DNA of 64,000 nucleotides from Micromonospora sp. U21 (GTDB lineage Bacteria > Actinomycetota > Actinomycetes > Mycobacteriales > Micromonosporaceae): contig NZ_JAGPYK010000033.1 in NCBI RefSeq assembly GCF_018070045.1, forward strand, positions 1 to 64,000, given 5' to 3'. The position numbers and the translations under genes were made by a program. Every line of letters starts with the position of its first letter. The stretch's first letter is position 1. Of the stretch, positions 43,282 through 52,718 are shown piece after piece. Below the pieces are notes generated by a model. The model ran no database searches and was not told where the DNA came from. It saw only the letters and a program-made list of their open reading frames with translations.

Positions 43282-45252
43282 GTGGCGGAGCTATCGGACG
43301 ACGAACAGCCCAGCCTGAGCCAGGGGCCGGCGAAGAGTGGCGAGCCGGCGTCCCGGACCGCGTCCGCAGGTCGTCGGACGGCCGGGCTCGGGCTGACGCT
43401 GGGCGCCCTGGGCGTGGTGTACGGCGATATCGGGACCAGCCCGCTGTACGCATTGAAGACGGTGTTCACCCTCGACCGTGGTCTCGTACCCACCGCGCCG
43501 GACGTGTTCGGCGTGATCTCGCTGGTGTTCTGGTCGATCATCCTGGTCGTGTCGGTCAAGTACGTGATCTTCATCCTGCGGGCCGACAACGAGGGCGAGG
43601 GCGGGGTGATGGCCTTGGCCGCGCTTGCCGGCAGAGTGCTGGTCAAGGGCAGCGAGAGGCGCGCCGCTACGGTGCTCGCGCTGGGGGCTCTGGGTGCTGC
43701 GCTGTTCTACGGCGACAGTGTGATCACTCCGGCGATCTCGGTGCTGTCGGCGGTGGAAGGGCTCGAGGTGATCTCCCCGGCGTGGGCGGTGGTGGTGCTC
43801 CCGGTGTCCGCGGTGATCCTCACCCTGCTGTTCGCCATCCAGCGTTGGGGCGCCGGACGGGTCGGGGCGGTGTTCGGGCCGATCATGCTGCTCTGGTTCG
43901 CGAGTCTGGCCGTCGCCGGCGCGGCTGAGGTGATCCGTAATCCGGGTGTGCTGGCCGGGCTTTCCCCCAGCTACGCGGTCCTGTTCTTCGTGGACCACCC
44001 CGTCGTCGCCTTCATCGCCATGGGCGCCGTGGTGCTGGCGATCACCGGCGCCGAAGCGCTCTACGCCGACCTGGGACACTTCGGTCACGCCCCGATCCGC
44101 CGGGCCTGGTTCGCGATCGTGTTTCCCGCGTTGACGCTGAACTACCTCGGACAGGGAGCGTTGATCCTCCGCTCACCCGCTAGCCGGGAGAACCCGTTCT
44201 TCCTGCTGCTACCGGACTGGGCGCAGCTGCCTATGGTCGTCGTGGCCACCGTGGCCACCGTCATCGCGTCCCAGTCGGTGATCTCCGGGGCGTTCTCGGT
44301 GTCCCGGCAGGCCATGCGGCTGGGCTTCCTGCCGCGCCTGCGCATCCGGCAAACCTCCCCTCACCAGTACGGGCAAATCTACGCGCCCGGGGTGAACTGG
44401 GCCCTGTTCGCGGCAGTCGTGCTGGTGGTGTTCGCGTTCGGCTCATCCACGAACCTCGCCGCCGCGTACGGGGTAGCGGTCACCGGCACGTTCCTGATCA
44501 CCACGACCCTGTTCCTCGTCGTCGCCCGGGTCCAGTGGCACTGGAGCGCGCGGCGGCTGGTGCTGTTCGGGGTCGTCTTCGGCAGCCTCGAGCTGACCTT
44601 TTTCACCGCGAACCTCGCCAAGGTCACCCACGGCGGTTGGCTGACGCTGCTCATCGCGATCGTCCTGTTCACGCTCCTGCTGACCTGGCGGCGCGGAGCC
44701 AAACTGGTCACCGCCCGGCGCATCGAGCGCGAAGGCCCCCTGCGCGACTTCATCGACGGCCTACACGCCGCCAACACTCCACGGGTGCCGGGCACCGCCG
44801 TGTTCCCCCACCCGAACAAGGAAACCACACCCCTGGCACTGCGGGCGAACGTCGCGCACAACCACGTACGCCACGAGAAGATCGTCATCGTCACCGGTAA
44901 CACCGCGAACGTCCCCCACATCCCGTGGGATCAGCGCCTCACCATCGACGATCTCGGCGACCCAGACGACGCCATCATCCACATCACCGCCGTCTTCGGC
45001 TTCCAGGACCCCACCGACTTCCCCGAGGTCCTGCGCCGCAGCGCCACCCACCCCCTCGCCGAAGGAATCGACTGCGACCAGGTCTCCTACTTCGTCTCGC
45101 GGATCACACTGCGCTGCACCCGTAGCCCGGGAATGGCCATCTGGCGTAAACGACTATTCATCGCACTCGCCCACAACGCCGCCAGCCACGCCGAGTTCCT
45201 GCACCTGCCCGAGGAACTCACCATCGTCCTCAACGCCGAAGTCCCCGTCTAG
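43282..45252 (+). CDS. kup: Kup-family potassium uptake protein
   Basis: A 656-residue K+ symporter of the KUP/HAK/KT family. About 12 helices follow the diagnostic LGALGVVYGDIGTSPLYALK. Other family blocks are GALGAALFYGDSVITPAISV, EALYADLGHFGHAPIRRAW, and ASQSVISGAFSVSRQAMRLG. The C-terminal cytoplasmic domain (about 500-656) includes PGTAVFPHPNKETTPLALRA and the family's RITLRCTRSPGMAIWRKRLF. GTG start at 43282 chosen close to the conserved core; longer frames add junk. The last 22 bp overlap the reading frame of a convergent transposase, so an IS sits right against its 3' end. Confidence 0.88.
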   Translation: MAELSDDEQPSLSQGPAKSGEPASRTASAGRRTAGLGLTLGALGVVYGDIGTSPLYALKTVFTLDRGLVPTAPDVFGVISLVFWSIILVVSVKYVIFILRADNEGEGGVMALAALAGRVLVKGSERRAATVLALGALGAALFYGDSVITPAISVLSAVEGLEVISPAWAVVVLPVSAVILTLLFAIQRWGAGRVGAVFGPIMLLWFASLAVAGAAEVIRNPGVLAGLSPSYAVLFFVDHPVVAFIAMGAVVLAITGAEALYADLGHFGHAPIRRAWFAIVFPALTLNYLGQGALILRSPASRENPFFLLLPDWAQLPMVVVATVATVIASQSVISGAFSVSRQAMRLGFLPRLRIRQTSPHQYGQIYAPGVNWALFAAVVLVVFAFGSSTNLAAAYGVAVTGTFLITTTLFLVVARVQWHWSARRLVLFGVVFGSLELTFFTANLAKVTHGGWLTLLIAIVLFTLLLTWRRGAKLVTARRIEREGPLRDFIDGLHAANTPRVPGTAVFPHPNKETTPLALRANVAHNHVRHEKIVIVTGNTANVPHIPWDQRLTIDDLGDPDDAIIHITAVFGFQDPTDFPEVLRRSATHPLAEGIDCDQVSYFVSRITLRCTRSPGMAIWRKRLFIALAHNAASHAEFLHLPEELTIVLNAEVPV

Positions 45253-46078
45253 ACTCCGCCTCGGCACGGGCCCTCCGCATGACACTCAACCAACAGGTCA
45301 TTCGGTAGATCGTGTTCTCGACGTGGTGTAACACGAGGATGGCCTGCACGATCGCGGTGGCGCGGTGTGGGCAGCAGCGCAGCTTGGTCAGGATTTTCCA
45401 GGTTTTGAGGGTGGCGTTGGCGCGCTCGCCGATGGAGCGGATCCGGGCGTGGGCGCGGTTGACCTTCTTCTGCCAGCGGGAGAGTTTCGGCCGGTAGCGG
45501 TGGCGCTTGAACGGGGTTCGGATCGTGCCTCGGGCGCCTTGGTATGCCTTGTCAGCGAACGTCATCACGTTTGCGCTGGTCAGCGCGTTGATGATGGTGT
45601 GGGTGCGGGCCGCGGTCAGGTCGTGGACGGAGCCGGGCAGCGCTGCCGAGGCCCAGACCAGCCGGCCTGCCGGGTCAGCGATGACCTGCACGTTCACGCC
45701 ATGGCGGTGGTGTTTGCCGCAGTAGTAGGGCTTCTGGTCGGCGACCCGGTCGATCGGGATGAGGGTGCCGTCGAGGATGGCATAGGTCGGCAGGCGGATT
45801 TTGTTCATCGCGGTGTCGAGGTCGTCTGCGGTGGCGGCGAGCAGGTCGATGGCTTCGCGGATGTATCGCCAGGCGGTGGTCACGCCTTTCTCGAATCCGC
45901 AGGCCAGGTGGGTCAGGGTGTCGCCGTTGCGCAGATGCGTCAGGGCGAGTAGGGCTTGCCGGCCGGGATCGAGTCGTCGCCATCGGGATCGCCGCTGGGT
46001 GCGGTAGGCCCGGATGAGGTCGGCCAGGTGGTTCAGGCTGCGGGTGGACAGTGGAATCGCGGCAGGGTATGACAGCAC
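45230..46078 (-). mobile_element. IS5-type insertion sequence transposase, apparently complete
   Basis: A transposase of about 282 residues with an N-terminal HTH (LALTHLRNGDTLTHLACGFE) and a DDE_Tnp_4 core. The first Asp lies in YAILDGTLIPIDRV, the second in ALPGSVHDLTAAR and FADKAYQGARGT, and the last acidic residue in SIGERANATLKTWKIL. GTG start at 46078 chosen; the frame to 46255 has no ribosome site. Its last 8 codons overlap the kup 3' end, implying that the true IS end is before 45253 and the C-terminal residues are read from host DNA. An eroded relative is at 313-520. Confidence 0.75.
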
Positions 46079-46374
46079 AGCGAGGCTACCGGTTGGGGCA
46101 TCGGACGCTTCTATAGATGTGCCGGTTCCGGGAGGGATTGGTACCGGTAGGGTCCGGCGCCGGTGATCGACGAGTGACTCAACCAAGATCTGGCCGCCAG
46201 TGGTGTGCCGTTCATCGGACTTGTCCTCGTGGGTCGCCGGCCCGGCCCGGCCCACCTTGCTGGCCTGATCAGAAGCCTGTCCGCGTTGTCGCGTGACTCA
46301 TCACAGATGTGCCGCCGGGTGACCGCCTCCCGGGCCGACGCCGTCCGAATGTCGTCCCATGCAGAGGAGATCTT

Positions 46375-47442
46375 GTGTCGTCCGTCCTGGCAGAACGACT
46401 CGCAGATCGCGTTGACGCGATCGTCGGCGTGGATACCCACACCGACACTCACACCGCGGCGGTGGTCTCGCCGGTCGGATCGGTTCTGTCCGAGCTCACC
46501 GTCACGGCCACAGCCGACGGCGTCGCCGACCTGCTGGCCTGGGCCCGTGAGCACACCGACGGACTCGGCTCCGGCCAGCGCGCCTGGGCTCTCGACAGCG
46601 CACGCTCGCACGGAGTCGGACTGCTGCGCGCGCTACGCACCGCCGGCGAGACCGTCTTCGAGGCGCCCAAACCCACGGCGACGGTTCGGCGGCGCGGCGG
46701 CAAGTCCGACTCCCTGGACGCGGTCCACGCCGCCCGAGCCGTCCTGGCCGCCGACCACACCGCTACGCCCCGCGCCGACGGCGACCGCGAGGCCCTGCGA
46801 ATCCTGCACGCCTGCCGCCGCCACTACACCGACACCCGCACCGCCACGGTCAACCTGTTCAAGTCGCTGATCCTCACCGCCGACGACGAGTTGCGCGAGC
46901 AGTTCCGCAGCCGCAACACCGACCAGCAGGTCCGCCACGCTGCCTGCCTCACCGCCGCCGACGACACGGACGTACTCGCACGCCTGCGTCGTGAACAGCT
47001 GATCGCCCTGGCCACACAAATCCGCGACCTCGATCGGCTGCTGGCCGCGAACCTGCGCCAGATCCGCGACCTGGTCACCGCCATGTGTCCGGCACTGCTC
47101 GACCAGCCCGGCATCGGTCCCGTCACGGCCGCCGTCGCTCTGATCTCCTGGTCGCACCACGGCCGCGTTCGCAGCGAAGCCGCATTCGCTGCCCTCGCCG
47201 GGGTCAGCCCCGTCCCCGCCAGCTCAGGCCGCACCGTCCGCCACCGCCTGAACCGCGGCGGTGACCGGACACTCAACTCCGCCATCCACACCATCGCCAA
47301 GTCCCGCCAGCGCTACCACCAGCCGACCAAGGACTACATCACTCGCCGCACAGCCGAAGGTCGCACACCGCGCGAGATCATCCGCGTCCTCAAACGCTAC
47401 ATAGCACGCCAAATCTGGCGAACCATCCAAGCCACCCCTTGA
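46375..47442 (+). mobile_element. IS110-family transposase, intact
   Basis: A 355-residue DEDD transposase. The RuvC-like N-domain begins AIVGVDTHTDTHTAAVVSPV and includes GKSDSLDAVHAAR. The C-terminal transposase_20 domain has LDQPGIGPVTAAVALISWSH, the serine motif SPVPASSGRTVRHRLNRGGD, and ends REIIRVLKRYIARQIW. GTG start at 46375 follows GAGGAGA. It is the only uninterrupted IS110 of four partial or complete members in the window, and it could supply the enzyme for the others only if their ends match, which I cannot test. Confidence 0.85.
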
Positions 47443-47516
47443 CAACAACCCTCACAGATCTTGGTCGACTGCTGTCTTACCGGGAGCCTCGCCTCGTGTC
47501 CACATCGAACCTCGTC

Positions 47517-47801
47517 CTACTCGTGACCTGCACCGCCACGATGAAAATGGCTCATTGTCTCAAACTCGATCGGGGTGAGTCGGTCGAGGCGTCGTTGGCG
47601 CCGGCGGCGGTGGTAGGTGCCTTCGATCCGGGTCACGATGGCCAGGCGTAGCTCGTGGCGGGTGTGCCAGCGTTGCCGGTCCAGGACGTTGCGTTGCAGC
47701 AGTGCGAAGAATGACTCCATCGCGGCGTTGCCCCCGCGGGCGCCGACCCGGCCCATCGAGCCAACCAGTCCGTTGCGGTGCAGCGCTTTGACGTAAGCCA
47801 T
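47517..47801 (-). pseudogene. IS3-family transposase (OrfB), C-terminal fragment
   Basis: The frame reads GNAAMESFFALLQRNVLDRQ, RWHTRHELRLAIVTRIEGTY and RLDRLTPIEFETM, which is the end of IS3-type OrfB with the final catalytic glutamate (ESFF). Upstream catalytic Asp residues are lost. It abuts the 3' end of the intact IS110 on one side and a DNA ligase fragment on the other. Confidence 0.7.
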
Positions 47802-47869
47802 CGCGCCGTCTCGGCGCCGCAGATCTTCCCGTCACAAGGTTCCAGACGGGCGGTAGGGCCACTGGCAGC

Positions 47870-48265
47870 CTCGCCAATCCGAGCAGCTGCTCCTCGGCCG
47901 GTTCGATCGGCGGGGACACGCGCTACACGGGAAGGACGCACCCGTTGGCGATGGTCCAACGCCGGGAGCTCGCGCCGCTGCTGTCCCCGCCCTGGTTGCC
48001 GAGCCGGGGCGTCGTCGCGCACCCCTGGCCGCAGCGGCTGCCGGCGAGTTGGAGCGGGCAGCTGGACCGACCCGAGCCGCTGCGCTACGTGCAGGTAGAG
48101 CCGGCGGTGGTGGGTGAGATCGAAGTGGACACCGCTTTCGAGCATCGGCGTTGGCGCCACCGGGTGTGGTACGTGCGACCGCGGCTGGACCTGTCGGTGT
48201 ACGACGTGCCGCTGCTGTTCGGCGAGGACGCCGACCTGCTCTGGGATACTGCGGCCGGGGCGTGA
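47870..48265 (+). pseudogene. ATP-dependent DNA ligase, C-terminal (OB-fold) fragment
   Basis: The frame GRTHPLAMVQRRELAPLLSP, HPWPQRLPASWSGQLDR, PLRYVQVEPAVVGEIEVDTA and RRWRHRVWYVRPRLDLSVYD is the OB-fold tail of actinobacterial LigC-like ligases. A frameshift near 47908 separates it from EQLLLGRFDR just upstream. No adenylation domain is attached; the matching N-terminal half may be the fragment at 52125-52718, 4 kb downstream. Confidence 0.65.
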
Positions 48266-48442
48266 GCAAGGCGGGTGACTCAACGGCTAACGGCGGCAAT
48301 CTGATCTAGGTGTTTCCCCAGCTAACCGGCGTCTGCGTCAGGACAGCCGGATGAGTGCACTGTGCAACTACTGTGCGACTGTTGGCGCTATTGCGCTCAG
48401 TACACGGCAGCGCGACACCAAGCCTGGGAGACCTTCACACCA

Positions 48443-49291
48443 ATGACGACCCCCTACGACCCTGCCCAAAATCAGCCGCCAGCCAACCAGCAGCCGATGC
48501 CGCCGACCGCGCAGTTCCCGCAGGTACCCGCCGGGCAGTACCCTCCGCCCGCCGGCCAGTTCCCTGCGCAGCCCGGCCAGACCTCGCCGCCGCCCGGCGG
48601 CTGGCACAACGTCGCGCCGGCGCCCGCCGCCCGCAAGCGCCCCGCCTGGCTGGTCCCGACCCTCATCGGCGTCGGCGCCATGGTGGCGCTGTGCTGTGGC
48701 ATCGGCTCCGTCTCCGCCATGTTCGGCGACTCGAAGCCGGCGAGCGTGTCGGCGAGCGAGCCTCCGGCGGTGGCCAAGCCTGCGGACGCGACGACCACGG
48801 CGCCCGCCACGACCACCCCCGCCACGACCGCTGCCGCTCCAGCGCCGGCGAAGACCACCGCAGCCCCGGCGCCGGCGAAGCCGAAGACATTCGGCATCGG
48901 CGACAAGGTGCGCGGCGGTGACTTCGAGTTCACCGTCAAGAGCGTGAAGTGTGGGATCTCCCAGGTCGGCACCCAGTTCCTGAACACGAAGGCGCAGGGC
49001 GCCTTCTGCAAGGTCAGCGTGACCGTCAAGAACGTCACCAAGAGCGCGCACACTTTCCACGCCGACGGGACTCTCACCGCACAGGACGCCAGCGGCCGGA
49101 AGTACGAGGCCGACGGGGAGGCCGGGATCTACGGCAACAGCGACGGGCAGGGCTTTCTCGACGAGATCAACCCGGGCAACTCGGTGACCGCAAACGTCTA
49201 CTTCGACGTGCCGAAGGGCACCAAGCTGAAGACGATCACGTTCGACGCCGGCCTGTTCACCCTCGCCGAGGACGCCGTCGTCACCCTCTGA
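48443..49291 (+). CDS. DUF4352-family membrane-anchored exported protein
   Basis: A 282-residue protein. A Pro/Gln-rich cytoplasmic tail (AQFPQVPAGQYPPPAGQFPA) precedes one membrane helix (AWLVPTLIGVGAMVALCCGI, about 73-93). An Ala/Thr/Pro linker and a DUF4352 immunoglobulin-like domain follow (about 150-282; GDKVRGGDFEFTVKSVKCGI, KVSVTVKNVTKSAHTF, NPGNSVTANVYFDVPKGTKL). Function is unknown; homologues are abundant in Micromonospora and Streptomyces, and in clostridia they bind other wall proteins. The ATG at 48443 follows GGGAGACC at some distance. It is monocistronic with a strong terminator. Confidence 0.8.
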   Translation: MTTPYDPAQNQPPANQQPMPPTAQFPQVPAGQYPPPAGQFPAQPGQTSPPPGGWHNVAPAPAARKRPAWLVPTLIGVGAMVALCCGIGSVSAMFGDSKPASVSASEPPAVAKPADATTTAPATTTPATTAAAPAPAKTTAAPAPAKPKTFGIGDKVRGGDFEFTVKSVKCGISQVGTQFLNTKAQGAFCKVSVTVKNVTKSAHTFHADGTLTAQDASGRKYEADGEAGIYGNSDGQGFLDEINPGNSVTANVYFDVPKGTKLKTITFDAGLFTLAEDAVVTL

Positions 49292-49361
49292 CCGGCCGCC
49301 CGGCCGAAATGCGTGACCTGGCTAGCAAGGTCGAGGTCACGGACGCCGGGCTAGCAACAGA

Positions 49362-49392
49362 CGACAGCCCCGGAGAACCTCCGGGGCTGTCG
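49362..49392 (+). terminator. Hairpin terminator after the DUF4352 gene
   Basis: A perfect 14-bp stem (CGACAGCCCCGGAG) with a 3-nt loop, 70 nt after the stop codon. It is the clearest intrinsic terminator shape in this region. Confidence 0.75.
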
Positions 49393-49462
49393 CTGACATT
49401 GGCGTACTGACCCCGCCTACGAGAGCGGCCTGCGGAAGGTACGCGCGTTGAATGATCACCGA

Positions 49463-49513
49463 ATGAGGCGAACCCTCATCATCGCGGCCACCGTGATCGG
49501 ATTGGGTCGCTGA
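49463..49513 (+). pseudogene. Stub of a secreted-protein gene (signal-peptide start only)
   Basis: An ATG starts MRRTLIIAATVIGLGR and then meets TGA. It looks like the first half of a Sec signal peptide whose gene was interrupted, possibly at the arrival of the group II intron relic just downstream. The evidence is short and weak. Confidence 0.25.
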
Positions 49514-49558
49514 CCTGCGATTGCCCTAAGCGTTCCCGCCGACTGAACCGTTTTCCAA

Positions 49559-50814
49559 ATGACATCGACGTACCCGACCGGGGCAAGCTACGCCCGGACG
49601 GTCGGTGCGGAACCCTTCATGGGCATGATCCGGGAGGCGGTGCGGTCGGGACAGTTCCGGCCGCTCCCGGTGCGGGAGCGGCTGAGCCCGAAGCCGGGCA
49701 GTCTCAAGAAGCGCCGGTTGGGGATCCCGACCGTCGCGGACCGGGTCGTGCAGGCGTCGCTGAAGCTGGTGCTGGAGCCGATCTTCGAGGCGGACTTCCG
49801 TCCGTGCTCGTTCGGTTTCCGGCCACGCCGACGCGCTCAGGACGCGATCGCCGACATTCATCTTCTGACATCCAAGTCATATGAATGGATCTTGGAGGCG
49901 GACATCGAGGCGTGCTTCGACTCGATCGACCACGCGGCGCTGATGGCGCGGGTGCGTCGCCGGGTCGGGGACAAGCGCGTCCTGAGCCTGGTGAAAGCGT
50001 TCCTCAAGGCCGGCGTCCTCACCGAGGCCGGGTCCCGCGAGGAAACGCAGACCGGCACTCCGCAAGGGGGCATCCTGTCTCCGCTGTTGGCCAACATTGC
50101 CCTGTCCGTGCTGGACGACTTCGCCCAGCACGCGTGGCAGACGGTGATGTCGACGGGAGTTCTGCGAGCGAAACGCCGCCGGCGCGGCCAGCCGAACTGG
50201 CGGCTCGTGCGCTACGCAGACGACTTCGTCATCCTCGTGCACGGTGACCGGCGTGACGCCGAACAGCTACGCGACGAGGTGGCCGTGGTCCTCGCCGGAA
50301 TGGGCCTGCGCCTGTCTCCGCCGAAGACCATGGTGGTCCACATCGACGAGGGCTTCGACTTCCTCGGGTTCCGCATCCAGCGGCACCGGAAACGAGGCAC
50401 GGGTAGGCGATGCGTGTACACGTACCCGTCCAGAAAGCGGTCACCGCGATCAAGGACAAGGTCCGCGCGCTCACCCACAGCTCAGCACAAGCCGACCTGA
50501 CCGCCCTGCTGGAACGCGTCAACGGCGTACTACGCGGGTGGAGCAACTACTTCAAGCACGGCGTGTCGAAGCGGACCTTGAGCTACCTCGGTGCCTTCAA
50601 CTGCCGCCGAACAGCGATCTGGATCCGCAAACGACACCCGGGCCTGACGTGGAAGCACCTCCGACGGCGCTTCATGGCCGGCGGATGGACGATCACCGAC
50701 GGACAGCTCACCCTGTTCAACCCGGCCTCGGTCACCGTCTTTCGGTACCGACGCCGCAGCGTGATCCCCAACCCCTGGACGCCTGCGACGCGTCGTCTGA
50801 CCCAGCCGACGTGA
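49559..50814 (+). pseudogene. Group II intron reverse transcriptase/maturase, truncated and frameshifted
   Basis: The first frame holds RT blocks: KKRRLGIPTVADRVVQASLK, LEPIFEADFRPCSFGFRPRR, EWILEADIEACFDSIDHAAL, GTPQGGILSPLLANIALSVL, and the catalytic YADD in RLVRYADDFVILVHG. Near 50415 the frame shifts to AVTAIKDKVRALTHSS, then NGVLRGWSNYFKHGVSKRTL, the maturase X domain ending in RRRSVIPNPW. About 70-80 N-terminal residues (RT block 0) are absent. No endonuclease domain is seen. Sequence after the stop folds as intron domain V (50824-50857). Confidence 0.8.
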
Positions 50815-50823
50815 GTCCGTGGA

Positions 50824-50857
50824 GAGCCGGATGCAGCGAGAGTTGCACGTCCGGTTC
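50824..50857 (+). ncRNA. Group II intron domain V
   Basis: A 34-nt hairpin just after the maturase: GAGCCGGATGC pairs with GCACGTCCGGTTC around the GAGA-type tip, with the typical short internal bulge. This is the catalytic domain V shape of bacterial group II introns. A second stem follows (50864-50873 with 50904-50913, CGGGCCGAAG and its complement) in the place of domain VI, though I do not see a clear bulged branch-point A. Confidence 0.7.
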
Positions 50858-50944
50858 GGAGTGCGGGCCGAAGAATCGGACCAGACGAAAGTCCGGCACC
50901 GCGCTTCGGCCCGACCCCACTGGGGGCGCTTGGGCCGCCGGGAT

Positions 50945-51142
50945 GTGTGGCTGACCCGTGAGGTCCGGTGGCAGGTCGTCGCCCGCGCCGGCGACAGCGA
51001 GAACGGCCGGGTGCTGCGCTGGGAGTTCGACACCGAGGCGGACGCCCTGGCGATAGTCAAGCGCCTCCTGGCCGCCGACGCGGGCGGCCAGTGGCGCAAG
51101 CAGGCCGGCGACAGCGCACCATCTTCACCACAGCAGGCGTAG
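50945..51142 (+). CDS. Small hypothetical protein (65 residues)
   Basis: A GTG start reads VWLTREVRWQVVARAGDSEN, then LRWEFDTEADALAIVKRLLA and ends with a Gln/Ser-rich tail. The beta-strand/helix pattern matches small uncharacterised actinomycete proteins of about 65-80 residues. It directly follows the group II intron domain V/VI, so the intron may have landed in its upstream region. The convergent terminator at 51148 ends it. Confidence 0.45.
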   Translation: MWLTREVRWQVVARAGDSENGRVLRWEFDTEADALAIVKRLLAADAGGQWRKQAGDSAPSSPQQA

Positions 51143-51147
51143 TCCGG

Positions 51148-51181
51148 CCGGCGGGGCGTCCCGCGGAGGACGCCCCGCCGG
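51148..51181. terminator. Bidirectional terminator hairpin
   Basis: A perfect 14-bp GC stem (CCGGCGGGGCGTCC) with a 6-nt loop sits between the stops of the small plus-strand gene (51142) and the minus-strand nuclease gene (51193). It can serve both. Confidence 0.75.
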
Positions 51182-51192
51182 TCGAGGGGCTG

Positions 51193-51867
51193 TCAGGAGC
51201 TGCAGGTGTTGAGCATGCTCTGCAGGGCTGACTTTTCCGAGGACTGCAGCTTGAGGCTCCAGTTGTACTTCACGGTGATCCACATCTTGCTGTAGGTGCA
51301 CCGGTACGACGACAGGGACGGCTGCCAGGTCGACGGGTCCTGGTCGCCCTTTGACTGGTTGACGTTGTCCGTCACCGCGATCAACTGGGGGCGGGTGAGG
51401 TCGTTGGCGAAGCTCTGCCGGCGGCTGGTCGTCCAGGAGTTGGCGCCGGAGCGCCACGCCTCCGCGAGAGGGACGACGTGGTCGATGTCGACGTCGGAGG
51501 CCGCCGTCCAGGTCGCCCCGTCGTACGGGCTGTACCAGCGGCCCGAGGTCGCCGCGCAGGAGCTATTGACGACGACCGAGGTGCCGTCACGCTTAAGGAC
51601 CTGCTCGCGGGTGTTGCAGCTACCGCTGATCGTGATCCAGTGCGGGAACAGGTCACGCGAGTAACCGCTCGTCGAACCCTGCGTCGCCACGGTCAGGGCG
51701 TTGAGCTGCGACTGCGCCGTCGCCTTCGACGGAATCCCGGGAGGCGTGGCCGACGCCGGCTGCGCACTGACGCCGACCAGTCCGGCGCCCGCGAGCGCGG
51801 CGAGGACGACTGCGGCGGCGTAGCGCGTGACGCCTGGGAAACGGGCTGAGACTTGGGTTACCCGCAT
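51193..51867 (-). CDS. Secreted HNH-family nuclease (DUF1524/GmrSD C-terminal type)
   Basis: A 224-residue protein with a signal peptide (VTRYAAAVVLAALAGAGLVG, cut near ASA) and a nuclease domain of the DUF1524 family. The active-site segment is DVDIDHVVPLAEAWRSGANS, with the following FANDLTRPQLIAVTDNVNQS supplying the Asn and His-Asn part of the beta-beta-alpha-Me fold. Paired cysteines (SCNTRE, SSCAATS, YRCTYS, NTCSS) suggest disulfides outside the cell. Such secreted HNH proteins are common in actinomycetes and may degrade extracellular DNA. The ATG at 51867 follows GAGGAGG; the frame upstream is noise. Confidence 0.85.
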   Translation of the reverse strand: MRVTQVSARFPGVTRYAAAVVLAALAGAGLVGVSAQPASATPPGIPSKATAQSQLNALTVATQGSTSGYSRDLFPHWITISGSCNTREQVLKRDGTSVVVNSSCAATSGRWYSPYDGATWTAASDVDIDHVVPLAEAWRSGANSWTTSRRQSFANDLTRPQLIAVTDNVNQSKGDQDPSTWQPSLSSYRCTYSKMWITVKYNWSLKLQSSEKSALQSMLNTCSS

Positions 51868-52124
51868 GGGGGCCTCCTCGGCACTGGGTGGACGGCAACC
51901 GTCTCTGACGATCATGGCCATCGAAGGGCGTGTTTGTGAAGGGGTGAGGAAGCATCCACGAAGCTTCGAAGCGTTTCGCTGGCGTGCGGGCACGAGCTGG
52001 GCGCATCCGGAGGACCTCGTCCTGCTTCTCGTTCTGCTACCGCCATCGAGCGTTCGGCATCTTCCAGCGCCATCCCTGCGCGTCCCTCAACCATGGGAGA
52101 GGAGGTGAGCGAAATTCGGGTTCG

Positions 52125-52718
52125 ATGTCGTGGTTAGGTCCTGCGGTGACCCCAGCCCGCCGGCGTGCCGGCGCCACCACCGAAGGGCTGCGTCCGCCGC
52201 TCACGCCGATGCTGGCGAAGGCCGTCGACGCTGTCCCTGAGGCATCGGACCTGGCCTACGAGCCGAAGTAGGACGGCTGGCGGGCACTGGCCTTCCGCCG
52301 GCCCTACGGCGTATACCTGCAGTCCCGAGCCGGCCGGGACGTCACCACCTACTTTCCCGACATCACCCGAGCCCTCGCCGAAACCGTCGAGCCGGGTGCC
52401 GTCCTCGACGGCGAGCTGGTGGTGTGGGAAGGCGAGCGAACCAACTTCGCCCACCTGCAGCGACGAGTCACCGCCGGCGGCCAGCTCCCCGACATCGCCC
52501 AACGCCACCCCGCGCACTACGTCGTCTTCGACCTGCTCAGCGCCCCACCCAGGCGACCACTACTGAACCGGCCCCTGCACGAGCGACGCGCCCTGCTCAC
52601 ACAGCCTTTCGTCGACGCACCCGCCCAACTCACCCTGTCCCCACAGACCACCGACCCCGACCAGGCCGCCGAATGGTTGACCACCTGGACCGCTGCAGGC
52701 ATTGAGGGCGTCTTGTAG
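52125..52718 (+). pseudogene. ATP-dependent DNA ligase, N-terminal part with stop in the active site
   Basis: Before the break: LRPPLTPMLAKAVDAVPEAS, then LAYEPK followed by TAG and DGWRALAFRR. The stop at 52269-52271 falls exactly at the x of the nucleotidyltransferase KxDG motif, whose lysine forms ligase-AMP. After it: GRDVTTYFPDITRALAETVE, AVLDGELVVWEGERTNFAHL and VVFDLLSAPP. The frame ends again at AGIEGVL, cutting motif IV (EGVVVK). The OB domain is absent. It is a dead gene, close to 48% of the full length. Confidence 0.75.
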
